Shown: positions 1 to 12,994, counted from the stretch's first letter. The stretch: 64,000 nucleotides of DNA from Calliphora vicina (GCF_958450345.1 NC_088784.1:59638247-59702246); one strand, 5' to 3'. The notes: generated from the sequence alone by a model not told the origin. Translations and numbers: made by a program.

Positions 1-2391
1 TCTTGCGTAAAGACAATTGTCACTTAAGTGTCTCTAAGTAATCTATAGTGTAGTCACGTAGCTAGTTATGTAACTAGTTGTCACCCTAAATTATAGGTAA
101 AATCACATGTTCAGGACGGTCTTCTAGAACTGCTGGGAAATTACTGTCAGGAATGGTAACTGTGAATGTGAAGTTACAAAATCTTTCGATAACGAAATCT
201 CTTATAAATCGAAATTGTAATATAAACAAATATGAATGTTTTCGATACATTTAATGAATTTTTGATACTTAAAAAAACTCTAAAGTTTTTGATAGAGAAA
301 TGAAGATCTTAAACCCAGTTTCTCGATGTCGAAAGAAGTTAGTCGATAAAATTTAATGTTATTTCTACAACAAATTAGAAAAAAAAACTTTTTGTCCAGA
401 CAATATGTTACCCATTGACGACAAAAAATTATATTTTTATTAAAAACTTGGATAATATGTATATAAATATGCATTTTAAAGTAAAATATAACAAAATATG
501 CATTATCAATAAAATATGCATTCGAATTTATATGCATTGCATTTGCATATAAATTCGCCGCCTAGTCATGACACATGAATGATAATAGAATCTACTAACC
601 TACATACATATCTCTATTCAGAATTAATGTGGGGAATTGTATATGTTAAAAAATTCTCGGTATATTTTTGGCTGTAGTCATTACGATGCAGTAATCCGGG
701 TAAAGGTTTTAATCATATCAGTCTGGAGGTAAAATTGTTTATGGGTAATTTTTTGAAATTATCGAAGTTTTTCGATAATTTTGCAAAAACTTTTAGTGTG
801 TTCCACGCATTTTAAATCATCATAAATCTATAATTTTTCTTGTTTACGTATGTTTAAAATATTTAACCAAAATTACAGTTGTTGTTTGTAGTAACCCATT
901 AAATAAATTATAAAATCATTTTGTCTTACTTAGTCTGTATGTAAAAGTATGTATACAAAATCAAGTTGTACTTGTGAGAAATAAACTGTCAAATTTAAAC
1001 CACTTGTCAGGTGAAAAAGAGAAATTAAAAACAAGTAAGAATATTGTTGTGGGTTAAGCCAGACTTACAATAGCCATACATTAATTTTTCACTTTAAAAA
1101 GTTCATAAATTCGATAAAAATAAAATGGAATAATGATTAGGATATACTATTCTTTAAAAATTTAAAAAACCTACCTTTAGGAATTCTTCTGAATTAAAAT
1201 AAATTTATTAAAGGTTATAAACATCTACACCGTCTGCTATTACCTACCAATTGTATGGTAGGGTATTAAAGCAGTTTTACTGTTTAAAGTTAAGATCAAT
1301 TGTAGATGCATCTATTTTCTTACACGAAATAAATAAAAATTATTTTCGTTAAAGCCATGACTTTGCAACTCATGAAGGTTTTAAAAGTGTAGACACAAAT
1401 TTATCGACCAACCGATCGACCAACTACTGGTACTTTTTCTATGGGTCATCAGTTACCGCATACCGCAGCAGCGACAACAAAACATAAACAGTGTCAAAAT
1501 CAAGTTTAACAAAAACGAGAGTGAGAGTAAACATCATGATCCATCGTATAAATTTGTGTATTTTTTAGGTTTTATTTTTGGAAATCGCCAAAAATAAAAA
1601 TAAAAGAAAGAGAGTATGGTAGGTAGTATGTATGTTTTTAGGTTAATTAAATTTATATTGATTTTTATTCAAAATGATTTATAACAAAAATCTAAACAAA
1701 CTTAAGAAACAACATAAATGAAAATCAATGTAAATAAACATCATGGCGCACAGTGGAACTTTTGGAGAGTTTTTTGCCCTGCGATAGACCGAGAATTGTG
1801 TAACTCTGTCTGCAAATTGTTGTTAATATTTTAAAAGGTTTATTTGTAGTAGGAGTGGCAGACGTAGTTAATTATTTAAATTTTAAATCATTAAATTATG
1901 CATATTTCGTTTTTATTATTGTTATTTTTTAAAGATTGTGCAAAACTACATATTTAAATTATAAACAATTAATTTATGCAAAAAAAAAAAAACAGACAAA
2001 TGAAACTATAAAAAGAAATCATAATATTTAAATGATTAATTTGGCTAAAATAGGTCCAAAAATTTGAAATTTTATAACTTTATGGGTATAATTAAAATAT
2101 GTATTGTATTCAATTTTCAGTACAGTACATTTTGCAATTTTGTAAATCTTGTTATTGTGAAACAATTCAATTGTGAATTTATATTTCGTTTTAAGCGGAT
2201 GTGATTTATTATTAAATGTGAAGTTTAATCGGCCAAGTTGTACTTGAATTTAACCGGAATAATGATGATTTTGCATTGAACAAATAAGTGCAACAGTAAA
2301 GTAAAATTCAGCTAAACTGCCGAACACGGCTATAACGAACACTGTTAATAACGAAACTGACTATGGAGAATTTTTTCTGAGGTTGCATTGC
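1..2391. other. AT-rich intergenic DNA, no gene seen
   Basis: No open frame here has codon structure or a motif I recognise, and I see no RNA gene. The stretch is AT-rich with homopolymer runs, for example an A-run near 1980. It may hold decayed repeats or non-coding exons that cannot be told apart by eye. Confidence 0.5.
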
Positions 2392-2411
2392 GTTCTTATT
2401 ATACTGTACAC

Positions 2412-3803
2412 TAGAGTGTCCCAAATTTTTTTTTTTGGAATTTCGGAATTTTTTTATATATCTAAAACTATAGTTAAAGGTATTTATAGACGGCAATACT
2501 GAGTATTAATATTTGTCAAAAACTCAAGCATCATAATACATTTCATCGTCTAAACAAAATTTGTATTAGATTTTCAAAAAATACAAATGATTTTTTTGAT
2601 TTACGGTCGTTATTGAAAATTTGTTTAAAACAATTCAAAAACTTTTTATTTTCATATGTATCGGGTATGTATTTACAAAAACAAATAAGGCAAACAAAAA
2701 TGTAAAGAAAATATAAAATAAAAATAAAGTTAGCAGAAAAATATCAATGAACAAAGAAATATAATATTTGTAATACTATCGTGTAAACAAGAAATATATT
2801 TTTCGAAACGATTTCTTGACATAATGAAAAATTTCAATAATATTTTAAATTTGAAAAGTATTTATACTCAGTATTGCCGTCTATAAATACCTTAAATATG
2901 AAATTTTGTCTTTCTATCATGATTGCAACCCGTGCCGACTTGCGATTTAGTTTTGTGGTGCATTTACAAGGGGAAAAAATTCAATTTTTTCAGTTTTTGT
3001 TAAAATTTTGCCATTAAATAATTACTTTTGCAATTTAATTTAAAAGACTCGATATGTGTACGTAATTGTCGTTCTAATAAGATATAAAACACAAAAATTG
3101 GTTAAAAAATGTTAAAGTTATTAAAAAATCGCCAGGCCATTAACGTGTCTCAAGCCACTAGAACAAGAAACGTAGGAACAAAATAAACATATTTTGAGAA
3201 ATATTAAAATAAGAGATAATTTTTACTTAAAATATATACATATTTACTTGTATATGAGATTTTGTCTTCGTAGGATACCGTTAACCTATTCGCAGGTATG
3301 ACCAAAAGAAAATATTTTTTTTAACGGCAGTTTCAAAACTCCAATTTCAAATTTTTAAAAATTTTGTTAAACAAATTTCATAATTTGTTGATCATCACTT
3401 GGGGATTTATTGCCAACATAATGGGGAAAAACATGTGAAAAAATTATGTCAACACCTCCTATAGTTTTTCCGTACCTGCGATTTAAATTTTGCGATTTTT
3501 GAGAAAAACTAATTTCCTTACTGTTATGATTTTTAAGCAAAAGCTTTTCAGAATATATAGTCCATGTAATTTTAAATATAGTCTGAAAGTTTTACTAAAA
3601 TCGGAAAACGTCAACCCTTAAATCGAGAAGGTCAAAGGTCAAATTTTTCAATATTTGGAATTTCTCATGGAAAAATAGCGAAATGTTATATATTTTTGGG
3701 CCGATTTTGATGAAACTTAAGAAAAATATAACATGAAGTCTAGTATTTATAATAACAGCACAAAAATTAAAATTAACCCTTAATAGCACTTGGGGACACT
3801 CTA
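2412..3803. mobile_element. hAT-like non-autonomous element, 1.39 kb
   Basis: The element starts TAGAGTGTCCCAA and ends TTGGGGACACTCTA, so it has terminal inverted repeats of about 12 bp. It is flanked by CTGTACAC (2404-2411) and CTGTACAG (3804-3811), a 7/8 match consistent with the 8-bp duplication made by hAT transposases. Inside, 2930-3790 is related to one arm and the centre of the fold-back repeats at 31564-33125 and 51265-52502. No transposase reading frame is present. A TTAA-flanked MITE sits within it. The TIR resembles that of the AACCGGTT-rich MITE at 12995-13441. Confidence 0.65.
2474..2895. mobile_element. TTAA-flanked MITE (copy 1), 422 bp
   Basis: Inverted ends TTAA(A)GGTATTTATAGACGG face each other at 2474 and 2895, with the conserved subterminal stretch CGGCAATACTGAGTAT. 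TTAA lies at both extremities, the target preference of piggyBac-type transposases. The same element recurs at 16487-16907 with the same length and about 90% identity by eye. It has no coding capacity, so it would depend on a transposase elsewhere. Confidence 0.7.
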
Positions 3804-3951
3804 CTGTACAGCACTGTAATGGTAATTTTTGTTTCGAAATTTTTACCATTACAGTGGTGTACAGTATAATAAGAATTAATTCTAAATAGTAGAGGACGAT
3901 GAATTACACATAATGAAACAATCAAACATTATTCGGCTCTGATATATTGGA

Positions 3952-4071
3952 CAAGGTATCCTATCATGTCATATTGTCAGAATGTTCTACTATTTCACGA
4001 CTAGGCGGCTTGGCTTAACCATAACTTTTAGAATATTATGACAATATGACTGATAGATAGGATACCTTGTG
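3952..4071. repeat. Short inverted-repeat element
   Basis: CAAGGTATCCTATC at 3952 is matched in inverse by GATAGGATACCTTG at 4058, and the complementarity runs about 37 bp inward with a few mismatches. The loop is about 40 bp. This looks like a small MITE or a hairpin remnant. No target-site duplication is evident. Confidence 0.5.
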
Positions 4072-4149
4072 AATCGACACATTGAAAATAGGTATAATTC
4101 AAGAAGTTTAAGATAAATCTTACTAATAATATAAAGCGTGTCTCAGTAA

Positions 4150-4990
4150 GACTGCACTTTTTAAATTTAGTGTCATTTTGACATTTGTGCAAGTGGAAAC
4201 TATGAAATTTGGCAGCTGTCACATGTTTATTCCGATTATTAAAACTGGAGCGCTTTACGAAAAAACAACGCGTTATAATTGTGAAAACTTATTACAAAAT
4301 TTTGGAAAGTTATGCTGAGACCCTTTCGCAAACTTCGAAGAATTGTGGAAAAGTGCTTCAACGTATCCGTTGGTATTTTGAAAACATTGCTGCTGTAGAC
4401 GAGAGTGTCTCCGAAAACCCGAAAACATCAATTCGTCATCGTTCTCGACAACTTCAATTTTCACGAAGCACTACGCGTAGTAGCTACGTAGTGAATTTTA
4501 ACAAAAAACCTCCACCTTCATGCGTACAAAATTCATCTTACTCAGGAGCTCAAACCAGCAGACCATGGAAACCGCCGGCAATTCGTTCAATGGGTAATGG
4601 AGCAAAGTAAAGTTAATATCAATTGTCGAAAAAAACGTCATATTCTCCAATGAAACGCACTTCCACCTGAATGACTTCGTGAATACACGCACTTCCATCT
4701 GAATGACTTCGTGAATACACAAAATTGTCGAATAACGGGCTCAGAAAATACTCATGCAATCCATGAGAAATAAATGCATCCACAACGAGCAACTGCCTGG
4801 TGCGGATTTAGGTGAGGCGGCGTGATTGGTCCTTACTAAAATGAGGCCGAAATTGCAGTGACTGTGAACGGCATTCGTTACAGGAACATGATAACGGACT
4901 TCTTGTAGCCTTAACTGGATGACATCGATCTTGACATTTGGTTTCAACATGACGGCGCAGATCATGTGATTCCGAGATCTTACGCGTCAT
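4150..4990 (+). pseudogene. Degenerate Tc1/IS630-type transposase
   Basis: Fragments in shifting frames resemble an insect Tc1/mariner-superfamily transposase. They include ENIAAVDESVSENPKTSIR near 4378, a block around LTQELKPADHGNRRQFVQW near 4525-4595, VIFSNETHFHL near 4638-4670, GGVIGPY near 4815 and WFQHDGA near 4943. The catalytic block, normally F-S-D-E-x-H-F, reads F-S-N-E-T-H-F, so the first acidic residue is lost. There are several stops and frame changes. A second partial copy of the same family lies at 5893-6593 and a shorter scrap at 63407-63540. The copy is not functional. Confidence 0.7.
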
Positions 4991-5027
4991 CAGTGAGATA
5001 CTGCCACATTCCATACTTAATCGGAAG

Positions 5028-5892
5028 ATGTCTTCTTTACAATCCAATAAAAAAATTACAATTATCTCAAATTTGGCATTTGAGATAAATGTTAAAATAA
5101 TACCAGAGAACATTTTAACATTCTTAAATAGTCAAAAAATTATCCCAGATCATCAATTCAGATTCCGTGAGCATCACTCAACAATTGAGCAAGTTAAATG
5201 CTTAACTGGTGAGATACGAAAATCTTTCGAACTAAAAAAGTACTGTTCGGTAATATTTCTAGATGTTGCCAGGTTTTTGACAAGGTTTGGCATAAAGGTC
5301 TAATACACATGTTTAAATGCCTACTGTCTTCTAGTACACACAAAATACTAGAGTCTTACCTATCGGATCGCTTTTTTAGGATAAAATGCGGCGATTATGT
5401 GACAAGCGGCTATGCGATCAATGCTGGTGTACCACAGAGAAGTGTTCTAGGACCAACCGTGTACCTATTATACACCTATGATTTGCCCGAATCCAAAGAA
5501 TTAACCATTTCCATCTTTGAATATGACTCTGCAATTCTAAGTTCTCATGTGGACTTAAATGTAGCATCTAGAAACCAAGATGATTATCTCAGGCACGTGG
5601 AGACGTGGTTAAAAAATTGGAGTGTACAAGTAAATGAAATCAAAAGTAAACAAATTACGTTTTCACTTACGAGAGGAAGTTGTCCACCAGTGACACTAAG
5701 CAGTGTGAACATTCCACAGTCTGATCACGTTACATACCCTGGTATACATTTAGATAGACGCCTTACTTGGCGTCGGCACATAGAAGTCAAGCGGCTCCAA
5801 ATGAAACTAAACGCTTCAAATTTGCACTTGCTAATCCACCATCAATCGAAATAAAACGGTCTTAAAACCAATATGGACATACGGAATCCGTT
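5028..5892 (+). pseudogene. Jockey-like non-LTR reverse transcriptase fragment
   Basis: The reading frame carries typical Jockey-clade RT blocks. I see HQFRFREHHSTIEQV (5153-5197), a VIFLDVA block (5250-5270), GVPQRSVLGPTVYLLYT (5425-5475), and a block of RRLTWRRHIE (5758-5788) leading to KPIWTYGIR near 5890. A one-base loss near 5270 shifts the frame between the first and second halves. The catalytic F/Y-A-D-D block reads F-E-Y-D, so it is inactive. Both ends are truncated. A C-terminal piece of what looks like the same element reappears at 6735-6850, beyond an inserted DNA transposon. Confidence 0.8.
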
Positions 5893-6593
5893 AAATTTTA
5901 GGGAGAAACAACATGCCAACAAAACGCATTTATGAATGATTTTTAAGAAAGAGGATCTGTAGGTGATAGGGCCAAGCATGGAGCACAACGTACTGCAAGA
6001 TCGGCTGAAAACATTACTGCTGCTCAGGAAAGTGTTAAAAACAATCCATCAACCTCAATTCGACGCCGTGCTCAGGAGCTTGGTATTCAAAGAACTACTT
6101 TGACCACAATTTTGCACAAGGATTTGCATTTGTTTCCATTTAAGATTCGGTTCTTTCACAAGGCCATTTACGCAGAAGTACATATGCGAATAGGTTGTTA
6201 CAGCTCGCCCATTGACAACCCCGATTTTCATGAAAAAATCATAATGATTGACGAGGCCATTTTCATTTGAATTGATATGTGAATAAACAGAATAGTCGGT
6301 TCTGGGCAGTGGAAAACCCTCGAATTATTCATCAGTCACCTTTGCATCCATTAAAAGTAACAGTCTGGTGTGCAATTTGGTCAGGAGGAATCATTGGACC
6401 TTACTTCTTTGAAAATCGATGATTGATTTTCATAAAATGTTTTAACGATTAAAACACGTTGGTTTATCGAATATTTTTCCATAATAAATTTCCCACGTGT
6501 CTACTTTACAACAGCCAAATATGAACTTTCAATACTAATGTTTACCAAAATACTGGCAAAACAAAGTAGTATACCTTTCCGGCGGACACCCTG
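5893..6593 (+). pseudogene. Second degenerate Tc1/IS630-type transposase, inserted in the Jockey-like element
   Basis: Recognisable blocks are SAENITAAQESVKNNPSTSI (near 6004-6060), RRAQELGIQ (near 6065), ILHKDLHLFPFKI (near 6110) and IDEAIFI (near 6248); then, in another frame, a block with GGIIGPYFFEN (near 6385). It has stops at the catalytic region and afterwards. The right end at about 6580-6593 reads GGCGGACACCCTG, a terminal repeat type common in this superfamily. It separates the Jockey-like RT body (to 5892) from its C-terminal tail (6735 on), which places this insertion after the retroelement. Confidence 0.65.
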
Positions 6594-6594
6594 T

Positions 6595-6984
6595 GCAAAA
6601 TCATGTTCGATAAAACTGGTTTAAAATGTAGTATTTTAGAAGTTTCAACAATTCATCCTTAAAACATTAAATACTCAAAATGTAAAATAAAATTTAAAGA
6701 ACAAAACACACTAATCAAGTCAATTTTAAAGTATTGTTCATATATCCAAAATTCTTAGAACCATGACGGGAGCTCCATGGTACATAAGAAATGAGAACAT
6801 ACACGGAGACTTAGATGGGCCATTGGTCAAGGACGAATTTAGAAAAACTCTTTAAAATTGACTTGATTAGTGTGTTTTGTTCTTTAAATTTTATTTTATA
6901 TTTTGAGTATTTAATGTTTTAAGGATGAATTGTTGAAACTTCTAAAATACTACATTTTAAACCAGTTTTATCGAAAATGATTTA
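6595..6984. repeat. 134-bp near-perfect inverted repeat with a Jockey tail in the loop
   Basis: The arm at about 6597-6731 is the reverse complement of 6850-6984 with only about three mismatches. The 118-base loop encodes, in one frame, KILRTMTGAPWYIRNENIHG and then DLDGPLVKDEF, a C-terminal piece typical of Jockey-like reverse transcriptases. The arm identity is much higher than that of the surrounding relics. Either the arms are ends of two opposed copies of one element, or the repeat arose by a local inverted duplication. Confidence 0.75.
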
Positions 6985-9900
6985 GCAAAAAACCACGTTT
7001 CTAAAAAAAGACAATTTTTATTTAGCCCACATATCTAAGCCCAGCCATATTATGATTCCTCATAATATCCAGCCACATGACCATAGTATGGAGTATTTGT
7101 GATCATATTATGATTATAAATATACCAATATTTTTTCATAGTTATCATAGTGAGAATTTTCACAAACAAAACTTCGTCAATAGTCAATCATATTACCAAT
7201 TGTAAAATTTGAAGCAAAACATTGCTGTAGAAAACAATTTATTATTTAAATAAAATGTATTTAATCATAAAGTCATTAGCGACAAACATAGCATAGTTGT
7301 CGTAACCATGTCGTAAGCATGTGTTTTCTTTGTGTGTATTCGATCAAAATGAATTCAAGGTTGAAAAGAAGAGAGCATTTCAAATCTGACTTTATATTTT
7401 TTTTTCAACTGTATAAAATGTAGCTCAAAATCATCTGTTGAAAGCGCTCGAATTTTAACGAATTACAACAGTGTTATTATCGGATGCAAAAACCTACTAT
7501 GCCAAAATTAGAAACAATTTTGTTTTTAACGCAGCCTATTTATAGCTTTATTTCAACTTTGTCCATTAAAATAAAAATTTTGCCCTTTTTACCCTTTAGA
7601 ATCTGCACTGTGGGGTATCTATTTCTTATTGATTTATTTATGGCCGGTTTTAACTTTAAAGTCAGTAAGTAGTTACCAACTTGTTAAATGACTAAAGTTA
7701 TTTTGCTTTTATTAACATACTTTTATGTTTTTTTTCTGGCTACAACATTCAGGTTAAGATATTTTGATTTTGGTGTTTTTGTTTATTTGTTGTTGTTGAT
7801 TTTGTTTACCTTTCTTTAGGGCCATGCATTAACAATTGGAATAAAGTTGATGGTATACGAATTTTATTATTTGTTGTTGTATGTATTTATTATGCTTGTC
7901 CGTCTGTCAGTCTGTCTGTCTGTCCAAACATTGAACCAATCTATCCAAAACCATGCGCGCCTGTCCATCTAGCATTTTGGATTGTTAATGAAAACTCGTA
8001 ATTGTTTGGTAGTACAAAACAAATTATTACGCAATTTAAAATTGTTGTGTGAAGTGTTTGTGTTTGTACGATTATAGGAGATTGAAATGATGAGATCGAT
8101 GTAGAAGATGATAATGTTAATGATTATCGCGATGATGAAGTTTATAAAGTGATTGTTAAGAAACAGTCAAATAGTTATTGAGGTTGGTTATTAGGAATGG
8201 ATGAATGGATGCAAGAGAAAAATAAATAAAATGTGGGTTAGTGATTTATATTAAAATATACCTTAAATATACTTAAAATATACCGAAAATATATTCAGAT
8301 TTAGTTTTATTTCTGATAGAAAGAAAACTTTAGAAAAAGTTTAGGGGGAATTTCCGTCCAAACCCCAAATAAACATTTATTTAAACTGTAGTAAATAAGT
8401 AGTTGACTTTTTCTATTAACAATTGTTATTTCAATGTTAATTGACTGCGGTTTTTCCCAAAACAAAAAATACGTAAAGGTTTTGAGGGTTTTATTTTTAA
8501 ACAAATCTGGAGGAAATAGTAAATATTAATATAACAAATATTACAGCCATTTGTTACCATTGTATACAAATATAATCACACAATATGAATATTTATTACA
8601 AAAATTCTAAGATGCGAACGTGAGATTTAGAAATGTTCTAAAAATATCGAAGTGATCCAACTGTTCTCATATGTGAAAGACAGTTTGACAAATGTCAAGT
8701 CAACTGAAACGAATTATTTATGTGTGTTTTTGTTGCTGAAAGGAGATTTTGGCAAAACCATTTGTCAATGACACTCATAAACATATTATTTGTTTAAAAC
8801 ATTAACAAAGGTGTTCAAAATTAATTGTAATTGTTAAGTGGAGGAATAATGTGAAACTTATATCCTAATTGTTATTTGTGACTGGAATTATTTAGCACAA
8901 AAACCATTTATTTAAATATAAAAAAATAGTGAAATTGTAATTAACACTTAATTAGTGTAAATATTTTTCAAACTTAAACTAATTAAATAATTGCTTAATA
9001 ATTGCCAACATCAACTACTAACTATAAAATGTTTTATTTTAAATGATGTAAATTTCATTAGTATTCATTACATTTTAAATTTAATTTTATTTAAATTTCA
9101 AGTAAATATTTTGACTTTTAATTTAGCATTTTACTTGCTTAAATTTTAGTATATGGGAGAATCCATCCCAAAGCGGACAGATAGCAGCACTTTTCGGAGT
9201 TCTCATTTGAGATTTTAATGAAATTTACAACAGTTATTATGTATTGCAAGTGAGAATCTTTCAGGTCCAAAAATATAACGTCTTAAAAATTTAAAAATTT
9301 CATATAACTGCACATAACTTTGAAACCGTAATATGTAAAACATTAAATTTGATTTTATTTGAAAGATAAATTTATGCCCTTTTGTAATAAATCACATTTC
9401 TTTCAAAGTTCAATTCTTGAGATATAAAATTCTCAAAAACCACATTTTTAAATTTAAAAAAATTTATATATTATTGACTATTGACCCCCTTCTATATTTT
9501 TGCAAATTTTTTAATCTGGACACTTTTAGTTTAAAATTTATATACCAAAATTACTTTTTTGGGATTTTTCAAAACTTTTTTGGGAATTGCGGGATTCCTG
9601 ATAATAAATTTCAAAATTTGTTTTCAGTTTTGCATTCTCAATAAAAAATATCTATATAACTGTAAAATTTCATTAAAAAATATTCATAAATAAAAATTTA
9701 ATTTCAATTTGAAAAATTGGTATCTTTGCGTTCAAAAAAGTATTCCATCAATTTTATAATTGTTAATTTTTGAAAATATTCGAATTTGTCAAATTGAAAT
9801 TAAATTTTTTTTAAATAGATTTTTATATAGAGAAAATCGGGAAATATTTCGATCCGCTGTTATCAAAAAACTACGGTGGGTAAAATGTTAAAAATTTAGT

Positions 9901-10158
9901 TTTCAAATGCGAATATCTCCTAAGCTATAAGATATAATAAGCTACGACGAGGTTTTTGGTAGGCTCGACAAGGAAATCAGAATACAAACTAAGAAATGGG
10001 ATCGTTTTAAATTAGATCAAAATTGAAAACTTAAAGTAGACAGCACTTCCTCTTTGCACATGTGAAATTCGACTAATTCTTTAGAATTTACAGATTTATT
10101 TCCCTAATTTTTTTCTATACCACTGTGTGTGGTTCGAATTTTGATAAATCATCTCATA
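6985..10158. other. AT-rich intergenic DNA
   Basis: No supported gene. There is a short (GTCT)n tract at about 7900-7922 and a small inverted repeat of about 25 bp (near 9697 and 9790). A fragment near 9985-10135 resembles repeat scraps at 35870-35990 and 47940-48030. The open frames here lack motifs and look like chance frames. Confidence 0.45.
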
Positions 10159-10368
10159 TCTTCTATATATATAAAAATGAAATGGTCCATGTATGTAATG
10201 GCATCACATGAGAACGGCTGGAGCGATTTGGCTGATTTTTTTATTCGATTCGAAATTTTCAAAAATTAAATTTTTTAATATATTGATTGCCTTCTTTTAA
10301 ATTTTTTTGGAAACTTGAAGAACTAACATTAGTATATAGATACCGGGCGAAGCCGGGCGATCATCTAG
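10159..10368 (+). mobile_element. Short Helitron-like element
   Basis: It begins TCTTCTATATATATAAAAAT and ends with a GC-rich block CCGGGCGAAGCCGGGCG followed by ATCATCTAG and then T. A 5'-TC end, a 3'-CTAG end preceded by a short palindrome, and an A/T insertion context are hallmarks of Helitrons. The inner text around AGAACGGCTGGAGCGATTTG is typical of non-autonomous insect families of this kind. A related 3' end lies at 41150-41193. Confidence 0.55.
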
Positions 10369-11969
10369 TATTTAATAAAATCTACAATATTAATTCCATA
10401 TAATTTTAACACAAAAAAAAACTTAAATATTTCATTTAGAGCTACAAATATTGGTTGCAATCTTGATTATTTATTAAGGTGAGTCAGTCAATATGTTTAT
10501 GTTTATAATCCATAATCTGCTTTTATTTACTTAAATATATACGATAAATATATAAATATAAGTAGTACATAAAAATGATCACAATTATTTTATCTATTGG
10601 ATAAATAATAAATACATATGTACATATTTATAGTTTGTATTCTTAATGGCATTGAAAATAAATTACGATTGAAATGTACACACACTTATACTGCCGAGTA
10701 TTTAAGTATTTATTTTAAGTAAGCATTTGAAGTGAAATAAATTTCTGTATGTTTTCTTAACAATATAGGCATGTGAGATATTCAGATTTGACATCATTTG
10801 TATTGGGTTTTTAATAATTTTTTTTTTACCTTAATTACTGTCAAAAATTATATGAATTGATTAAATATTAGAAATATAAATTAACCTTCATAGATCAATT
10901 ATTTATTTATTGTATCCAAATACTTGTCAATAAAAAGTTATTGAAAAAAGTTTTTTTAGTTTATTCTTTTTTGTCAGTGACTTCAAAATTTCAAAATGTT
11001 AAACAAATACTTTATTCTGTTTAAGATGATGATACAAAATGGAATTTAAAAAAAAGTCCGCCGCATAAATTTTATGATGCAGGTCAAATCAGAAATGAGC
11101 TAAAACATGCTCTACATTTTACACCATTTAATTATTTCGGAAATTGGTAGTTTCGGATTTGGTTCGGGTTCGGCTAAAAAGGTCGATATATTGAGAGCTA
11201 GATCTTCTATTTTCAATCAAGTGATGTTCGACATCTGTGAATTTTATTAAATATTGATAAGAGAGAAAAATCAATATTTTCTGATGTTTCTAGCGGTATG
11301 TTTTGTGAGCAATAGGTACTGAGGTATTATTTATATTTTAGGCAACTATTTTTACATTTATCCGTAATGAAGTTCCAGGCGTTCATGTAGATTCTAGTCA
11401 GCGGGAATTTGGTTTTATCAAGGGCTTTGAGAATATATTAGACAAACGAATACGCCTATGTGAAATTTCATACGAATCGAATCCAGCCAGTTCAGTCAGA
11501 CAAATGCAAAACGTTGATACCCATTTAACCTATGTTCGGTATTACGTTTTGAGTTATTGAAAAATATACCAAAATCTTAATAAATATGTGCTTGAAATAA
11601 TCATATAGAAATTCAATAATTCCAAGAATCCGAACAATTTTGTTTAATATTTCGGAATTTTATGAAGGCTATTTTCATGATTTTTATAAAATTGTCCAGC
11701 GAAAAACGTAATATTTTCGTATAAAAAGATACAATGTTTAATTCGAGGATGGCTACCTTTACCGCTAAGCTACCGTTACCCATAAAATATCCTTTTACCG
11801 CAATTACCGTAGTTACCGATAAATACGGTTAGCTCTAATGTAAAAATTCTATATTTTCAAAAAAAATTAAACACCCTAGGTAAATTTTTGGCGATCCTGG
11901 TGATATTTGAAAATGTCCTTTCAGTACAGCATTTTATGTCAAATTAAAAGTTGTGTGTTTCAGAAGACG
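10369..11969. other. AT-rich intergenic DNA
   Basis: No gene seen. A patch at about 11750-11835 repeats TTACCG/CGGTAA-type words and resembles the motif-rich MITEs elsewhere in the window. A similar patch is at about 55585-55690. I could not find ends or a target duplication for either. Confidence 0.4.
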
Positions 11970-12994
11970 TCAAGGAGAAAATTTCCAAGTCATTTCTTGG
12001 TCCCGGTAGCCAACTCTACACTCTAACTTCATATCCGATAATTCAGGCAGACTGCCGAAAGAACGATGTCCAATTATGTAGGCATCCTCGTGTCGGACAA
12101 TGATAGAGAAAGTGAAAAATAGTTTCATTCTATTATTTATTTTAATAACTCCTGGAGAAGTCATTGCAGGACAATCCAAGTCTCCTATCATGATTGAAAA
12201 ATGTATAGTGATTGGTAATCTTCACCACGATTTTGCTCAGTTGTAAGCGAACCTACGACACATCGTCCTTGTGATTGTACAGGTGGATTCACTCCTCCTT
12301 TTTGTCTGAGTGAGCTCTTAGAATGTTTCACTAATACGTTGCTTGCATTTATACAACGGAATACAACATGTGAAGTCTATATCTTATTTCAAGACTTCAG
12401 CAATAGAGCTGCCCATTAGAACTTATGAGTACGACTGTCGAATGTTTCGCCCTTCAATACAAGAATGCCCGGAATTTCAGCATATACCTATCATTGATTA
12501 AAATCAGTATATATACGAATACTTCTACCCGATATCCTGTTATACATAATCCAGGTATACACATTTTTATAGCTGATACCCCAGCCTGAAACATATTCCT
12601 ATCTTACGATCCCTACGCCAACTCGGTCACCCGTTTAAGAGACGTGCGTTTAAATGGAGAGATTCATCGTATAAAGGCGGATACCCTGCACTAATCCCGT
12701 GTCAGTCGGAATTTAAAAACTCAAATCTCTCGAGATGAAGGGTCTATTAGTGCAACAATTAATGTTATCTGGAAGATTATAATAACACTAGTATAATCGC
12801 TCATTACTGATGAATGTTTTCGATTAAATGTAACGTAAAAATCGACTTTGTTGAATCGTAATACCATTTTAAAGATCGTGCAGTTCGAACTCATATCCAG
12901 TGATCTCCCCAAGTCAGAGAATCCATAGAATAATATAAATATGGTAACCCCATCAAATAACCAGTTCTTGCTACTGTGAATGATACTTCACTGC

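Larger units (their letters stand above)
2392..3873. repeat. Short palindromic element split by a hAT-like insertion
   Basis: The sequence at 2392-2411 (TTCTTATTATACTGTACAC) is the reverse complement of 3855-3873. The stretch 3804-3865 is itself a near-perfect hairpin whose arms read CTGTACAGCACTGTAATGG on one side and its complement on the other. Removing the insertion at 2412-3803 plus one duplicated 8-mer rejoins a palindrome of about 90 bp. This is read directly from the sequence. Calling it a mobile element is inference. Confidence 0.6.

Noticed and set aside
2930..3790. Possible gene based on open minus-strand frame at 3595-3849
   Set aside because: The sequence is the arm and centre of a fold-back repeat found at two other places; the frame is not conserved among copies.
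7484..7672. Hydrophobic 62-codon frame
   Set aside because: No motif, no splice or promoter context, AT-driven Phe/Ile/Leu content. Probably chance.
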